Shown: positions 12,548-23,414 of the stretch, one piece after another
How the letters are laid out: each line of letters opens with the position of its first letter
Numbering within the stretch: the first letter of the stretch is position 1
Assembly: GCA_004009845.1 (NCBI GenBank)
Contig: RMBW01000023.1
Location: 310,001 to 374,000, forward strand
Reading direction: 5' to 3'
Origin: Davidsoniella eucalypti
Taxonomy: Eukaryota > Ascomycota > Sordariomycetes > Microascales > Ceratocystidaceae
DNA length: 64,000 nucleotides
The notes under the pieces: model-generated
Told to the model about the DNA's origin: nothing
What the model saw: only the letters and a program-made list of their open reading frames with translations
Databases searched by the model: none
Position numbers and translations under genes: made by a program

Positions 12548-15496
12548 ATGGACCCTAGCTCTGAGGGGCTGCTGCAGCGGCACAGTAGTGAGAGCTCCGA
12601 TAGCTCGAGGTCGTCTCTAAACATCAGTGACCTAGGACAGGAAGACTATTTAGGTAGCACCCGCCTTAGCCGCTACCCTAAACGCCAGGATATCGCCTCC
12701 GAAGGCGTATCCGAAGAATTCGAGGCTTCTCAAAACAATCTGCCCGATGTCGATGATGCCGGTAGTGACGATGAATTAGTCCCGGCCGAACATCGCGACT
12801 TATCTGAGGTCTTCCAAGCTTCTGGGTCGGCGGCTAGATCGAGATGTAGCTGCCGGTGTGGCAAGTTTGGCGTGGCTATTGTAGCTATCGCAGGGTTGGT
12901 CATGTCACTTGCAGCCTACTTAACCTTCCAGAGCTATATGCAAAAGCCAGACACTGGGTCTTCATCTCCGTGGTATCCCTCACCAGCCGGAGGCACATCT
13001 GATACCTGGGAAGCCAGCTACGAAAAAGCTGCTCTACTCATCAGCAAGATGACCCTTGCTGAGAAAGTCAACATCACCACTGGTACGGGCTGGAGTATGG
13101 GCCCCGCTGTGGGTAACACCGGGCCTGCAATGTTAGTCGGATTTCCCGCCTTGGCTCTACAAGATGGCCCTCTTGGTATACGTTTTGCCGATAATGCGAC
13201 AGCTTTCCCCGCTGGTATCACAGTGGGTGCCACTTGGAATCGTGAACTCATGTATGCTCGGGGAAGCGCCCATGGTTCTGAGGCTCGCCGTAAAGGCATC
13301 AATGTTCTGCTTTCCCCGTGTGTCGGACCCTTGGGCCGTTCACCTGCCGGCGGAAGAAACTGGGAAGGTTTTGGCGCAGACCCCTATCTCCAAGGTGTCG
13401 CTGGTGCTCAAACAATCCGTGGTATACAGGAGCAGCATGTCATGGCCTCTGTAAAGCATCTAATCGGCAACGAGCAGGAGCATTTCCGCCAGGCGTGGGA
13501 ATGGGGATTACCGAATGCGTACTCGGCCAACATTGACGATCGAACTCTCCATGAACTCTATCTGTGGCCTTTTGCGGATGCCGTCAAGGCAGGCGTCGCC
13601 AGTGTCATGTGTGCTTATAACTTGGTTAATAATTCATATTCCTGTGAGAACTCGAAGCTCATGAATGGCATACTCAAGGACGAGCTTGGCTTCCAAGGCT
13701 TTGTCGTCTCTGACTGGCTAGCTCAACGCTCTGGTGTCGCATCCGCTTTGTCTGGTCTCGATATGACCATGCCTGGCGATGGTCTGCGCTGGACGGACGG
13801 TAAATCACTTTGGGGTTCTGAACTCACTCGTTCCATTCTCAATGGTTCTCTTCCTGTGTCACGCCTCAACGATATGGCCACCCGTATCGTAGCAGCTTGG
13901 TATCAGCTTGGCCAGGATAACACGACATGGTACAACACTTCCGGGCCCAACTTCTCTTCGTGGACCAACGATAAGTTTGGCAAGTTTTCACCCGGCAGTC
14001 CTTCACCGCAAGATGAAGTTGAAGTCAACAGGTTCGTCAATGTCCAGCAAGACCATAACAAACTGGCACGTGAAATAGCAGCTGAAGGCACTGTCCTGTT
14101 GAAAAACTTGAACATTCTACCTCTCAAACGAGATGGTTCAACGGCCATGGGTCGTCTTGTCAAGGGTCGCAAAGTCAAAATTGGTATCTTTGGGTCTGAT
14201 GCCGGCCCCGGTAAAGGTCCTAACCACTGCCCTGATCGTGGATGTAATCAGGGAACTCTAGCTTCCGGATGGGGCAGCGGCGCTGTCGATTTTCCATTCT
14301 TGGTCTCTCCTATCGAGGCCCTACGACGCGAGTTTGATAACTCCAGCACAGAGCTGATGGATATGCCGGTGAACCAAATCGACCCTAAAAAGGGGCCGCA
14401 TGTACTCAAGCAGCAAGATCTCTGCATTGTATTCGCAAATGCTGATGCTGGAGAAGGGTATATTGCATCCGATGGTATCCGCGGAGACCGCAACGACCTA
14501 CATCTGCAGCAAGGGGGCGAAGATTTGGTTCGGCTTGTTGCTGCTACATGTGGTGGTCCAGTCATCGTAGTTATCCATGCTGTTGGCCCAGTCCTTGTTA
14601 ACAAATGGATCGACGATCACAAAATCAGGGCTGTCATCTTTGCCAATCTTCCCGGTGAAGAAAGCGGCAATGCGCTTGCCGATATCCTCTTTGGTGATGT
14701 CAACCCCAGCGGCCATCTACCATTCACTATTGCCAAAGACGCTAAGGACTATGGATTCAATTCTGAGATCATGTATCTTCCCAACTCAGTAGTCCCACAA
14801 CTGAACTTTTGGGAAGGTCTTTACATCGATTATCGGTATTTCGACAAAAACAAAATCGCGCCACAGTTTGAGTTTGGCTTTGGACTTTCATATACAACAT
14901 TCTCGTTTGAAAAGCTGCGTGTTGAAAGACTCAAGGAGAAGTCAGCCCTGCCTGCACCCCGACCCAGCAACACGGTATCTCCCCCGGCCTACAAGACAAC
15001 TATACCGGATATCAACGAGGGGTTATTCCCTAACGACTTCCGAAAGTTGGAGAAGTACATCTATCCATATATTGAATCTGCTGATAGTGTCACAACGGGT
15101 AATTATTCGTATCCAGAAGGCTATCATGATAGCCCTCCAATCTCAGCAGCCGGTGGTGGTGAAGGTGGCAATCCCGATCTTTGGGAACCGTATGTTCGTG
15201 TTCACTTTGAAGTACAAAATATCGGGCCCGTAGTCGGCAAAGTTGTCGCTCAGCTATACCTCTCATATCCAAGCGACAAGTATCGTAATATCGATTTCCC
15301 CGTACGTGTCTTACGAGGATTTGAGAAGGTCAGTCTAGATCCAGGCCAGAAGAAGAAGCTCAGTCTAGATCTTACAAGGCGCGATCTAAGTTACTGGGAT
15401 ACAGATACACAGAACTGGGTAATGCTGACTGAGGGTACGTATAAGATCGAGGTTGGAGAAAGCTCTAGAAAGCACAAGGCATTTGGAGAGTACTAG
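12548..15496 (+). CDS. membrane-anchored GH3 beta-glucosidase
   Basis: Single-exon protein of 982 residues. The Ser- and acid-rich N-terminus (about 1-100) has no signal peptide. It ends in a Cys-rich patch (RCSCRCG) and one membrane segment at about 107-127, so a type II membrane protein with an extracellular catalytic domain is predicted. The GH3 domain shows the substrate-binding Asp in LQDGPLG (about 206), the Lys-His pair in ASVKHLIGNEQEH (303-304) and the catalytic nucleophile Asp in FVVSDW (389), followed by SGLDMTMPGD. The GH3 C-terminal domain and a fibronectin III-like domain (about 870-975) complete the usual three-domain layout. It should release glucose from beta-glucosides at the cell surface. 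The layout matches Aspergillus bglE-type enzymes. The next gene is convergent, 221 bases away. The start is the first ATG after in-frame stops. Confidence 0.93.
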   Translation: MDPSSEGLLQRHSSESSDSSRSSLNISDLGQEDYLGSTRLSRYPKRQDIASEGVSEEFEASQNNLPDVDDAGSDDELVPAEHRDLSEVFQASGSAARSRCSCRCGKFGVAIVAIAGLVMSLAAYLTFQSYMQKPDTGSSSPWYPSPAGGTSDTWEASYEKAALLISKMTLAEKVNITTGTGWSMGPAVGNTGPAMLVGFPALALQDGPLGIRFADNATAFPAGITVGATWNRELMYARGSAHGSEARRKGINVLLSPCVGPLGRSPAGGRNWEGFGADPYLQGVAGAQTIRGIQEQHVMASVKHLIGNEQEHFRQAWEWGLPNAYSANIDDRTLHELYLWPFADAVKAGVASVMCAYNLVNNSYSCENSKLMNGILKDELGFQGFVVSDWLAQRSGVASALSGLDMTMPGDGLRWTDGKSLWGSELTRSILNGSLPVSRLNDMATRIVAAWYQLGQDNTTWYNTSGPNFSSWTNDKFGKFSPGSPSPQDEVEVNRFVNVQQDHNKLAREIAAEGTVLLKNLNILPLKRDGSTAMGRLVKGRKVKIGIFGSDAGPGKGPNHCPDRGCNQGTLASGWGSGAVDFPFLVSPIEALRREFDNSSTELMDMPVNQIDPKKGPHVLKQQDLCIVFANADAGEGYIASDGIRGDRNDLHLQQGGEDLVRLVAATCGGPVIVVIHAVGPVLVNKWIDDHKIRAVIFANLPGEESGNALADILFGDVNPSGHLPFTIAKDAKDYGFNSEIMYLPNSVVPQLNFWEGLYIDYRYFDKNKIAPQFEFGFGLSYTTFSFEKLRVERLKEKSALPAPRPSNTVSPPAYKTTIPDINEGLFPNDFRKLEKYIYPYIESADSVTTGNYSYPEGYHDSPPISAAGGGEGGNPDLWEPYVRVHFEVQNIGPVVGKVVAQLYLSYPSDKYRNIDFPVRVLRGFEKVSLDPGQKKKLSLDLTRRDLSYWDTDTQNWVMLTEGTYKIEVGESSRKHKAFGEY

Positions 15497-15717
15497 GGGC
15501 TTTGTAATAACATCGGATAGGCCACCACGGAGAACTCACCCATCAAACTATTTCTGTAGTTATAGTTGTGTAAATTCCAATTTTGAGTTGATTTAGTAGT
15601 ATTCAGTTCATATTGATTCATATTCCATCATGATACACAAAGTTAGCTTCATGATAGTTCGTAACAGCAAAGTAGGAGGCAAAAATCTCCAATAGTACAC
15701 TGACCAAGAGGCTTTGC

Positions 15718-17430
15718 CTACTGTGGACTACCCCCATGAGACTCAATATAATCGTCACTTTCCAGCTCAGGGCACACAATAATTAAACTTCCAAACCACC
15801 CGCCTACAGAAACTACGGCAAACAAGAGCCATGCTAGCGAGGCACCGCCTTGTGGATGCCACTTGACAGCTAAAGAAAAAACCGATCCGGCAACAAATGG
15901 GCCGAGACTACGGCCAGCAGCAGAAAGGCTCTGGGCAAGGCCATTGAGTGCCCCTAGGTTGGCACTGTTAGGGCATGAGTTGTTGATCTATTGGGCATAG
16001 AGTTAGTTTATTGTGTCTTTGATCAAGAGGTTGATAATGGTCGAGCTTACTAGTAGCATGATGCTAGAAAGGCCCCCAACAACACAGATATTGCGCACAA
16101 TCAGTACAAAGCCTATTTCACTATATACTAACAGGCTTCGCCATGATGATCGATCGTTAGGGTCCAGATATCCGACAAATGGCATGGCAACCAAGCATAT
16201 CGATAGGCCCATGATAGCCATTCTATACGTCCCAATGTTTCCATGCGCTGCCTTCAGGGATTGGAAAACAAAGGCCTGGAAGGCCATGGTGACACCTCCA
16301 GCAACGCTCATCAACAATCCAATTGTGACTGGCTCAAGTCCACGGCCGGCGGGTATTGGTGAGGCAGAAAACACGGGATATAATGTGCCAAAAGCGATGC
16401 TGCTTAGCTGAAACACAAAATATGACGCCAGCAACAAAACAGTAGTCCTATTGATAAAGGATGACGGGCTGGGCTCCCCAAGTCCGGTTTCTTCCAGTGA
16501 TCGGCCTATTGTTGAGCTGTTGATACGGCTCGATGAGAGTGAGTCTGAAGAACCAGAACATCTTTTCAAGGCACGCCTCAACGGTGAAGGTAGCCAAGAC
16601 GCCAGTGGTAGTTGATTCTTGCCACTGCCGTGGTCTGGCTCTGTGAACCAAATGCCCATAACAACCAATGTTAGGACTGATAAGCATGCACTGAAGATGT
16701 TTGGTGCTGCATACGGGTACTCTTTACTGAACCTGCCGGCAAACAAGCCGCCCATGGCAGGTCCAGTGATCGACCCAAGTGAATATACAAGAGGAAGCCA
16801 GGTGAAGGCGGCGCTTTGGTTACTGCGGTCAGTCAGCTCACCAAGGACTGTAGGAAATACGGCAGCATTTCCATTAAGTACACCCATGGCGATTTGGCAG
16901 ACCACAGCTTGTGTAAATGAACGGCTAAATCCAAACATTATACAACTGCACATGAGAAAAAATGAGCCCAGCATTAGTACTGGCTTGCGTCCAATGCGAT
17001 CAGAAAGGAATCCCCAGAGGAAGTTGGAGCATAACTGAGCCAAGGCAAAGGAAGACGCAAGCATCCCGATATAGAGCGATATCTGGTCTGGGGGCACTTC
17101 AGGGAAGGATGCCATCATGGCAGGCAAATATGGGCCAATGGAGTTGAGGGCTGTCTGCTCGCTTAACGACAATAGAGCCAATATTCCAAGTTGTTTGTAG
17201 GGTAGAGGAGAAGTATTGGAGGATGACGATAGTGAGCGTGAATGAGATGCAGATGTTGGCTGTCGTTGAGACGGAGCGGAGGATCCTGCATTAGGTGGTA
17301 ATGAGATGCTCTTGGCATATCCTTGCCCCGCTCCGGACAACGGCGGTTGGCATAGTGGCACCGATTGATAGTCCGGGGAACGGCTTTGGCGGCGCAGAAG
17401 AGGTTGACGCGGGTCGTTTGATTCAACCAT
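15718..17430 (-). CDS. major facilitator superfamily transporter (DHA1-like)
   Basis: Two exons are supported on the minus strand: 17430-16051 and 15987-15718, giving 549 residues. The intron (16050-15988) has a GTAAGC donor, an internal CTAAC branch site and a TAG acceptor. Reading through it would stop within about 20 codons, whereas splicing continues into a sensible second half (SSIMLLINNSCPNSANLG, then a Gly-rich helix). The N-terminal 75 residues are Ser/Pro/Arg-rich and cytosolic; twelve hydrophobic segments follow. MFS motif A (GFLSDRIGRKPVL) is at about 140-152, between segments 2 and 3. The family includes yeast Ycr023c-type and drug-proton antiporter-like proteins; the substrate cannot be told from sequence. 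The long central loop is Ser-rich. Confidence 0.88.
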
Positions 17431-20400
17431 GTTGGTGAATACTGCGGGGTTGTATTTTCCTCCTTGAGAAGAAACAAAAGTATGTGAAGTATATAGATAT
17501 ATTTACATATACAAATGTAGAGCCGAGTTTCTTACAGGTATGAGGGTATCTTGACAATCTCTAGGTATATCCTGTCTAAACCATGCACAAGATTGCACAA
17601 ACAGAGAAAGTTATTGTAGAGATGAGCACTCATACACAAGTATCAAATAATACATCGTTACGGGAATATTCAAGATTTTCCAGGCCGTTTTTAAAACATA
17701 TTAATGTAGGTAAGGAAACCCCTACATAACAAATGAGATCTCACGAAGCTTGTATCCCTGCCGTAATTAAACTAGTCGAACCGCTGATGTGCATTTCCGG
17801 CGCTGACAAAGGCCAATTACGTGTGTTCTAAGTGGACAGAATTAGATGGTTTTCTAGTAACCCTTGAAATCCAGCATCCTCGTAACCCTAATAATAACAT
17901 ATATAACAAGGAGGAGTGCACAAAGTTGAAGATGATAAGATTCAGAAATTGCTTTTAACGATCCTCATTATGAGAATCTTAACAACATTGCTGAACAGAG
18001 TGATATCTTTAATTGGCATCCTAACTTGGTATTTACAGCTATTATATAGCATGAGGGACCATCACTGCTACTAAAAGAGATGATGTATAGTACATATAGT
18101 CGTGAATTAAGCAGTTAAGAAAGAAAGAGCATATAATATGACTAGGAGACTACCAGATATCCCAAGCTAGTAGTCTTGAGTATGTATTTATCTTATCAAT
18201 CTAAGAATATCAGATCATCTGCTTAGAAATCAATTACACACACCAAGTATTCTAATTTTCTTTCTCTACTCCATAAGCCTTTTCGGTAGGATAATAGTTC
18301 TAGCACCTATTTGTTATCTTCTACCTTCTACAATCAAACACTAGAGAACTATACCCTTTTGTGCTTGGGTAGTAGTATGTATGTTGCATTTCAATGGGGT
18401 GTTAAACTATCACTTTAGTTAATATATAAGTAGAATATGAAATTCAATAGCTTCGGCTCTTACATATGTATATTAAACAAATAACAAATAAGTTCTTGTC
18501 CTTTCAAATCAATATAGTAGATGTGAGCTAGAACCCTAATACAATGGACAACTCTAATATACATAGTAAAAGATATCCTAAGTCTATAAATATATGATTA
18601 AAAGTATCACATACATGTATTCTCTGTAATTCATGTCAATTTTATTGGCCCAGCTCCGTGCTCGATAATAATAACAAAACAAAACAAATCATGTCAGTCA
18701 AAGGACAAAAACAGGCACAGTCACTGCAGAGGGTGGTTGAGGATCATGGAAATCTCTGTTCTTTTTTCCTTTGTTTATTAGTATTCATATTAGTTCTTCT
18801 TTTCTTTTCGTTTTTGCTTTAAAAGGAGAGGTGTTGCTACTGTAAAAGGGATGGATGCCAGACTGTTTCGGATACTTGGAACATAGAAAATTGGAGTCGA
18901 AAAGAAACTCTTGGATAATCTCTAGACCATAAATAACATCATCATCACCATCTGTAATTCATGTAGAAAGATACCCCTTCTGCGATACACTATTTGGAAT
19001 GTCCTAGAGAGTTGAGTAAGCTAGATGACGCAAGACCATTTGCCCTTTCTATCATGAAACTTTTCTTCTCAAATCGGTCATATCAACAACAGAAGTGTAT
19101 CTGACGCAAAGGTAGAACGTACACACTAGATAAGCTGCCAACTGAGGCGAAGGCCTAGTACAGAAAAAGCTGCTTGAGTATCACAACATCACATCATAGT
19201 GCATATCAACTTTGTAGCTCACATGCCCTTAACCTGCATTATTGATTGCATGTGCATGGGGTCTCGAACTGCCTTTTTCCAGACTCGTTTACGATACATT
19301 GTCTGTCAAGTGGAGATCAATAGCCATCATGTGTTCCATCAGGATGTTCTAGTGAGCCGAACCAAAGACTCTGTAAAAGCTGGCCTGTAGCAGTAGTACC
19401 GGATCCAGGTCTGATACTCCGATACCCTGACGACATTCGCTTCGACTCTATATGTATGTATATAACATGTAGTGAACAGCTATAAAATAACCCCAGATTG
19501 AAGGGTATCCATCTGTGGAGCTGCTGGTAGGCCATGAATGTAAATAATAGAGAATACATCTAGTACATGAGCTGAGATATATGAGTTCAACATTACATAC
19601 ACAATTCAACAAAGGCGGTTATTTGCTATGTCTTCTTGTATAGGGCGGCGTCTCTCAAGTTAGTTACCATGATCAGGAGAATCTAGAGCGACTGAGATGA
19701 GGCTGGATACGCTACAATGTGGCTGTGTAGATTCCAGTTAGTGTACTGATAAATGGCTCTAGAGGACCATATACCGTGTACATAAATCGTTGTACAACTA
19801 GTTGCTAGTCATGATTTGTTTGACCGAGACAAACTCTTCCCGCTGAATCTGACCAGAGAAGAGCCTGCCTTCTGCTGTTCCATTCTAGCATTCTAGCTGC
19901 TCGTTATTACGTGGCGGTGGCGGCAATGACTGAAGCCCAGCAAGGTTATGCTCCTTTTTGTACCCCCCGTTCCTTTCATAATTCCAGCCCAACGCTGTCA
20001 TTGTATTGCGGCTGCCTTTAGCCTAGCATTGTGTATCAGTTTGGGCTTAGCAGCATCATATCCGCCGTCTATTGTGCGAGGGGGACAGGGGTCGGTGACT
20101 CCTTGGTGCAAGTCTGAAGATTTTCACACCGACACTTTGGATGAATGGGGCAGCTATTTGTAGAGCAGCTTGTTTAGGCCTAGAAGATGGGAAAATAATG
20201 CTCTGCATATCTGTATATATGTATAAGCAAGAAACGAGGGGATGTCTAGTGTGTGCTACTGAACTCGGCACTGGCGGGCATTAATTTTACCAGCCATCTG
20301 CTATCAGCTACGACTCGATGTACTTCTGAGATGTAGAGTGAACATCTAAAGGAAAAAGGTATATACAATATTGTGGTGTATCTAGAGATGCATAGTAGTA

Positions 20401-23400
20401 ATTAGTATAGCCCCTTAAAACCCCGGGACATGATTTATAACTAAGTAACCAACTAGTTGATAATGTAATTTCTAAAGATTAACTTGTATTATGACCTTGT
20501 TTTCTGCCTTGATGCCATATATCACCCAGTTTATAGGTGATAGGCAGATATTGACCAAAACAAATAGCCCAAGGAGACCAATGCAAGATTGTAGTTGGGT
20601 GGAAGTGATTCGTGATTTGAAAATCGGACAAAGCGCCTCTGATGGTTTTTTTTTCTATTGCATATTCCTGCCCAATGGACTCTAGAAATGTCGAATAAAG
20701 CGCTCGGCAAAGCGTTCGTTTGTCAAGGCCCGAAAACTCTGCAGCTAAAAAGTTGGTAGGAATATGTAGGACTCCATCGTAGGCCAATGGAGTGACGTGA
20801 CGGCAGAATGACTCTATGGCACTGTCAAGGCTGTCCGAAACAAAGCAAGCTGTGAGCAGGCACTGAACAGACCAGTCTACAGACAATGAAACGCCGATAA
20901 AAGAGTTGGAATGGACTGTTCAGGCAGTCTCGGAAGGCACATACAGAAGTGCAGTGCGATTACAGTACAGTGTGCATGTACTTGTATATCTGCACATACA
21001 GACGGTTATATGTGTATACCTTGATGTGTTGGATGGGAAGCTGTCGACGTGGCAGCTGCACTGCTCCATCCCGACCAAGAAAGACTGATGTGATCATGCA
21101 CGCGCGCCACCCGCCTTGGTTTCGAAAGTCGGCGGGGTCTTCTGTTGTTTTGCATCGGTTTGTGGCAAGGCTTACTAGCTTGAGAGTTGGGCTTTGGCTT
21201 TGGCTTTGTTTTCTTTTTCTTATCGTTGACAGTACTGCCCGTTTATGATACGTGCTTCGTGTTTGGGACTTGTGATGTCTGTGGCGAGTCGGCCTTGATA
21301 TTGGGCCTGGCGCTGATGCCCAACCTACCATGCGTTTTTGTTTTGTTTATTCTTGCTGCTTTTCCCCACTGAAGATATACTATAGCTAGTGATAGTGGTC
21401 GGGTATACCAGCTAGGGGGCAGGCAGGCTGGTTTATTGGTTGGGAGGCTCTCTTGCTGTGCCTGTATAGTAATAATAGTGAAGGCTGTGGCTGCGGATTT
21501 AACATGCATGAATAGCTTAGAATATAGGGCCCGTGGGTAGGGGACAATATCAATGGAGGCTAGTGCTATAGCTCTTGGGTTCTCCGGCCACTGAACAGGT
21601 TGACCAAACCCAAGCTTTGATATGGCCTAAGAAAAGAAACAAAACAATAGAAAGACTATGACTGTAGATGAATATGGTAGTAGCCGTATGTATGTCAACC
21701 ACCGGAGGAAATATCTTGGAGAATAGCAAGTACATCGGCTTTCATGTGATTATGGTGTGTTCATCCTGCAGTGAATGGAATTGGTGGCGGGTATACTAGT
21801 AATATTGCCGGGATTAGAAAACAAAAACAACAAGGAGTCTAGCACAGTGCTTGTGGCATGTTATATTTTTTTTATCTGTTTATCTGTTTAATCTTTTTTC
21901 CGGATCAGTATGGTATCAGGGTTGAACTTGTATGGCCAAGATCGAGATCCTCACCGCAAAATAAGATTCCGTGTCTTTGATGTTCTGTTGTCGTAGTATA
22001 TATGTCAGAGTTATGCATATAAGTGGTGTATATGAACAAAGGGATATATCTACGTATAAACGGGTGCTGGTGTATCCTCACGGTCATACATAAATCACTG
22101 ACTGACGACAACAAGCAGATGCAGATGTAGATATTGCCTCAAAGTTACAGACACAAGAATCCCCAACAGACACATCGAGGCCTGTCTCGCCGTGCTAGAT
22201 CGGATCTGGAACAGGATTGGCACGGAAGGCATAGCCAGACTTTGGCAATACGATTACAGCCAAGTATCTGCACATACACATACAGATACTTACAGTAGAA
22301 GCAGCCTAGCCTTGTCGTCACATTGCTGCAGTCGAGCCGTCCGGGGACTAGCCCTGGTTTGAGAATCCCTCGCTTTGGGTGTCGACGGGCTGGGCTTGTA
22401 CCGGGGGTGTTTCATTTTATCGAAAAAGAAGAAGCAATTCTTTCCCTTTTCGTGGTCTGTAGCTGTCATGGCAGTCCGTCTTGTCTTTGAGGATCGAGTC
22501 AAGGCGTCGCTCGCTGGTTTGTGTGTGGCTGCAGTGCATGAAGAAGCTTGAGTTTTATATGTCTATGTACTCTGTATGTACATATATACAACATATATCA
22601 TGTATATGTGTGCGTTATTACGTGGGAAAAGAAAAAAAAAACAGAATATATTTACAGATTCGCCCACCCCGGCCTGCTTCCTGTTCTTGCTCTCTTGTTT
22701 TCTGTCCGGTCCTGCAAGTGCTGCTCGCGTCTTGAAGTCTTCAGCTCCAGTTCCAGCTCTTTTATTGCCTTTATTGCCTTTGCTGTCATATATCGCCAAT
22801 TCTCCCTGGCTTTTGCATTTTCTGTCCCGCATTACTGCGTTTGTTTGCCTGTTTCGTTTCCAGGTCTCTGCTGTTGACTGGTTGTATTACTTTGGCTTTG
22901 CAGTCTGAGTTGTCTTGCTGACTGAAGAGCCGAGTCGAGACCTCTGCAAAGAAGCCGTCCTCGCATCGACCTGCCCGCCTATCACCGTCTCGTCTTGTCG
23001 TTGTAGTGGAGGCACTGGAACAGGCCTCTCATTCTCTCATTCCGCCTACAGTGGAGGATAGTGCAAGTGCAGGTCAAAAGCATATATGTCGAGTCGACTG
23101 CAGATGTCGCCTTGCTGATATCCAGTCGCTAATCCGCCAACACAACAGACGCTATCAACTTACATACGTCCTGCATCGGATCTTACAGGTCGATATTGTG
23201 AGACTCGCAGTTGCCACTGGCCGTCTTGTTTTCGTTTCTTTTTCTTTGTTTACGAGCCTTTTTATCTTTTGTCTTTTGCTGTTTTCCTATTCGACCTTGG
23301 AATTACATTCTGCTTGCACTGCCGCCCCGTCCAACTATTTCTTTCTGCAACCTTTTGCCGGCTTGATATCCCCTCGCTCCCCTCCTCTCTCTTTCTCTTT

Positions 23401-23414
23401 CTCCTCTCTTCACC
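17431..23414. other. 6 kb intergenic region
   Basis: No supported gene across nearly 6 kb. Reading frames are short, and the longest (20479-20886, minus) has no ATG start. The region holds many imperfect copies of a motif like CATATCTGTATATATGTA (near 20207, 20980, 22265 and 22560). From about 22660 to 23414 it becomes strongly C/T-rich on the plus strand, the expected promoter and long leader of the coiled-coil gene; the last 70 bases before the ATG are almost pure pyrimidine. Confidence 0.55.

Noticed and set aside
20479..20886. Minus-strand frame of 135 codons
   Set aside because: It has no ATG (TTG start), no recognised motif and no promoter support; it lies in a long non-coding region.
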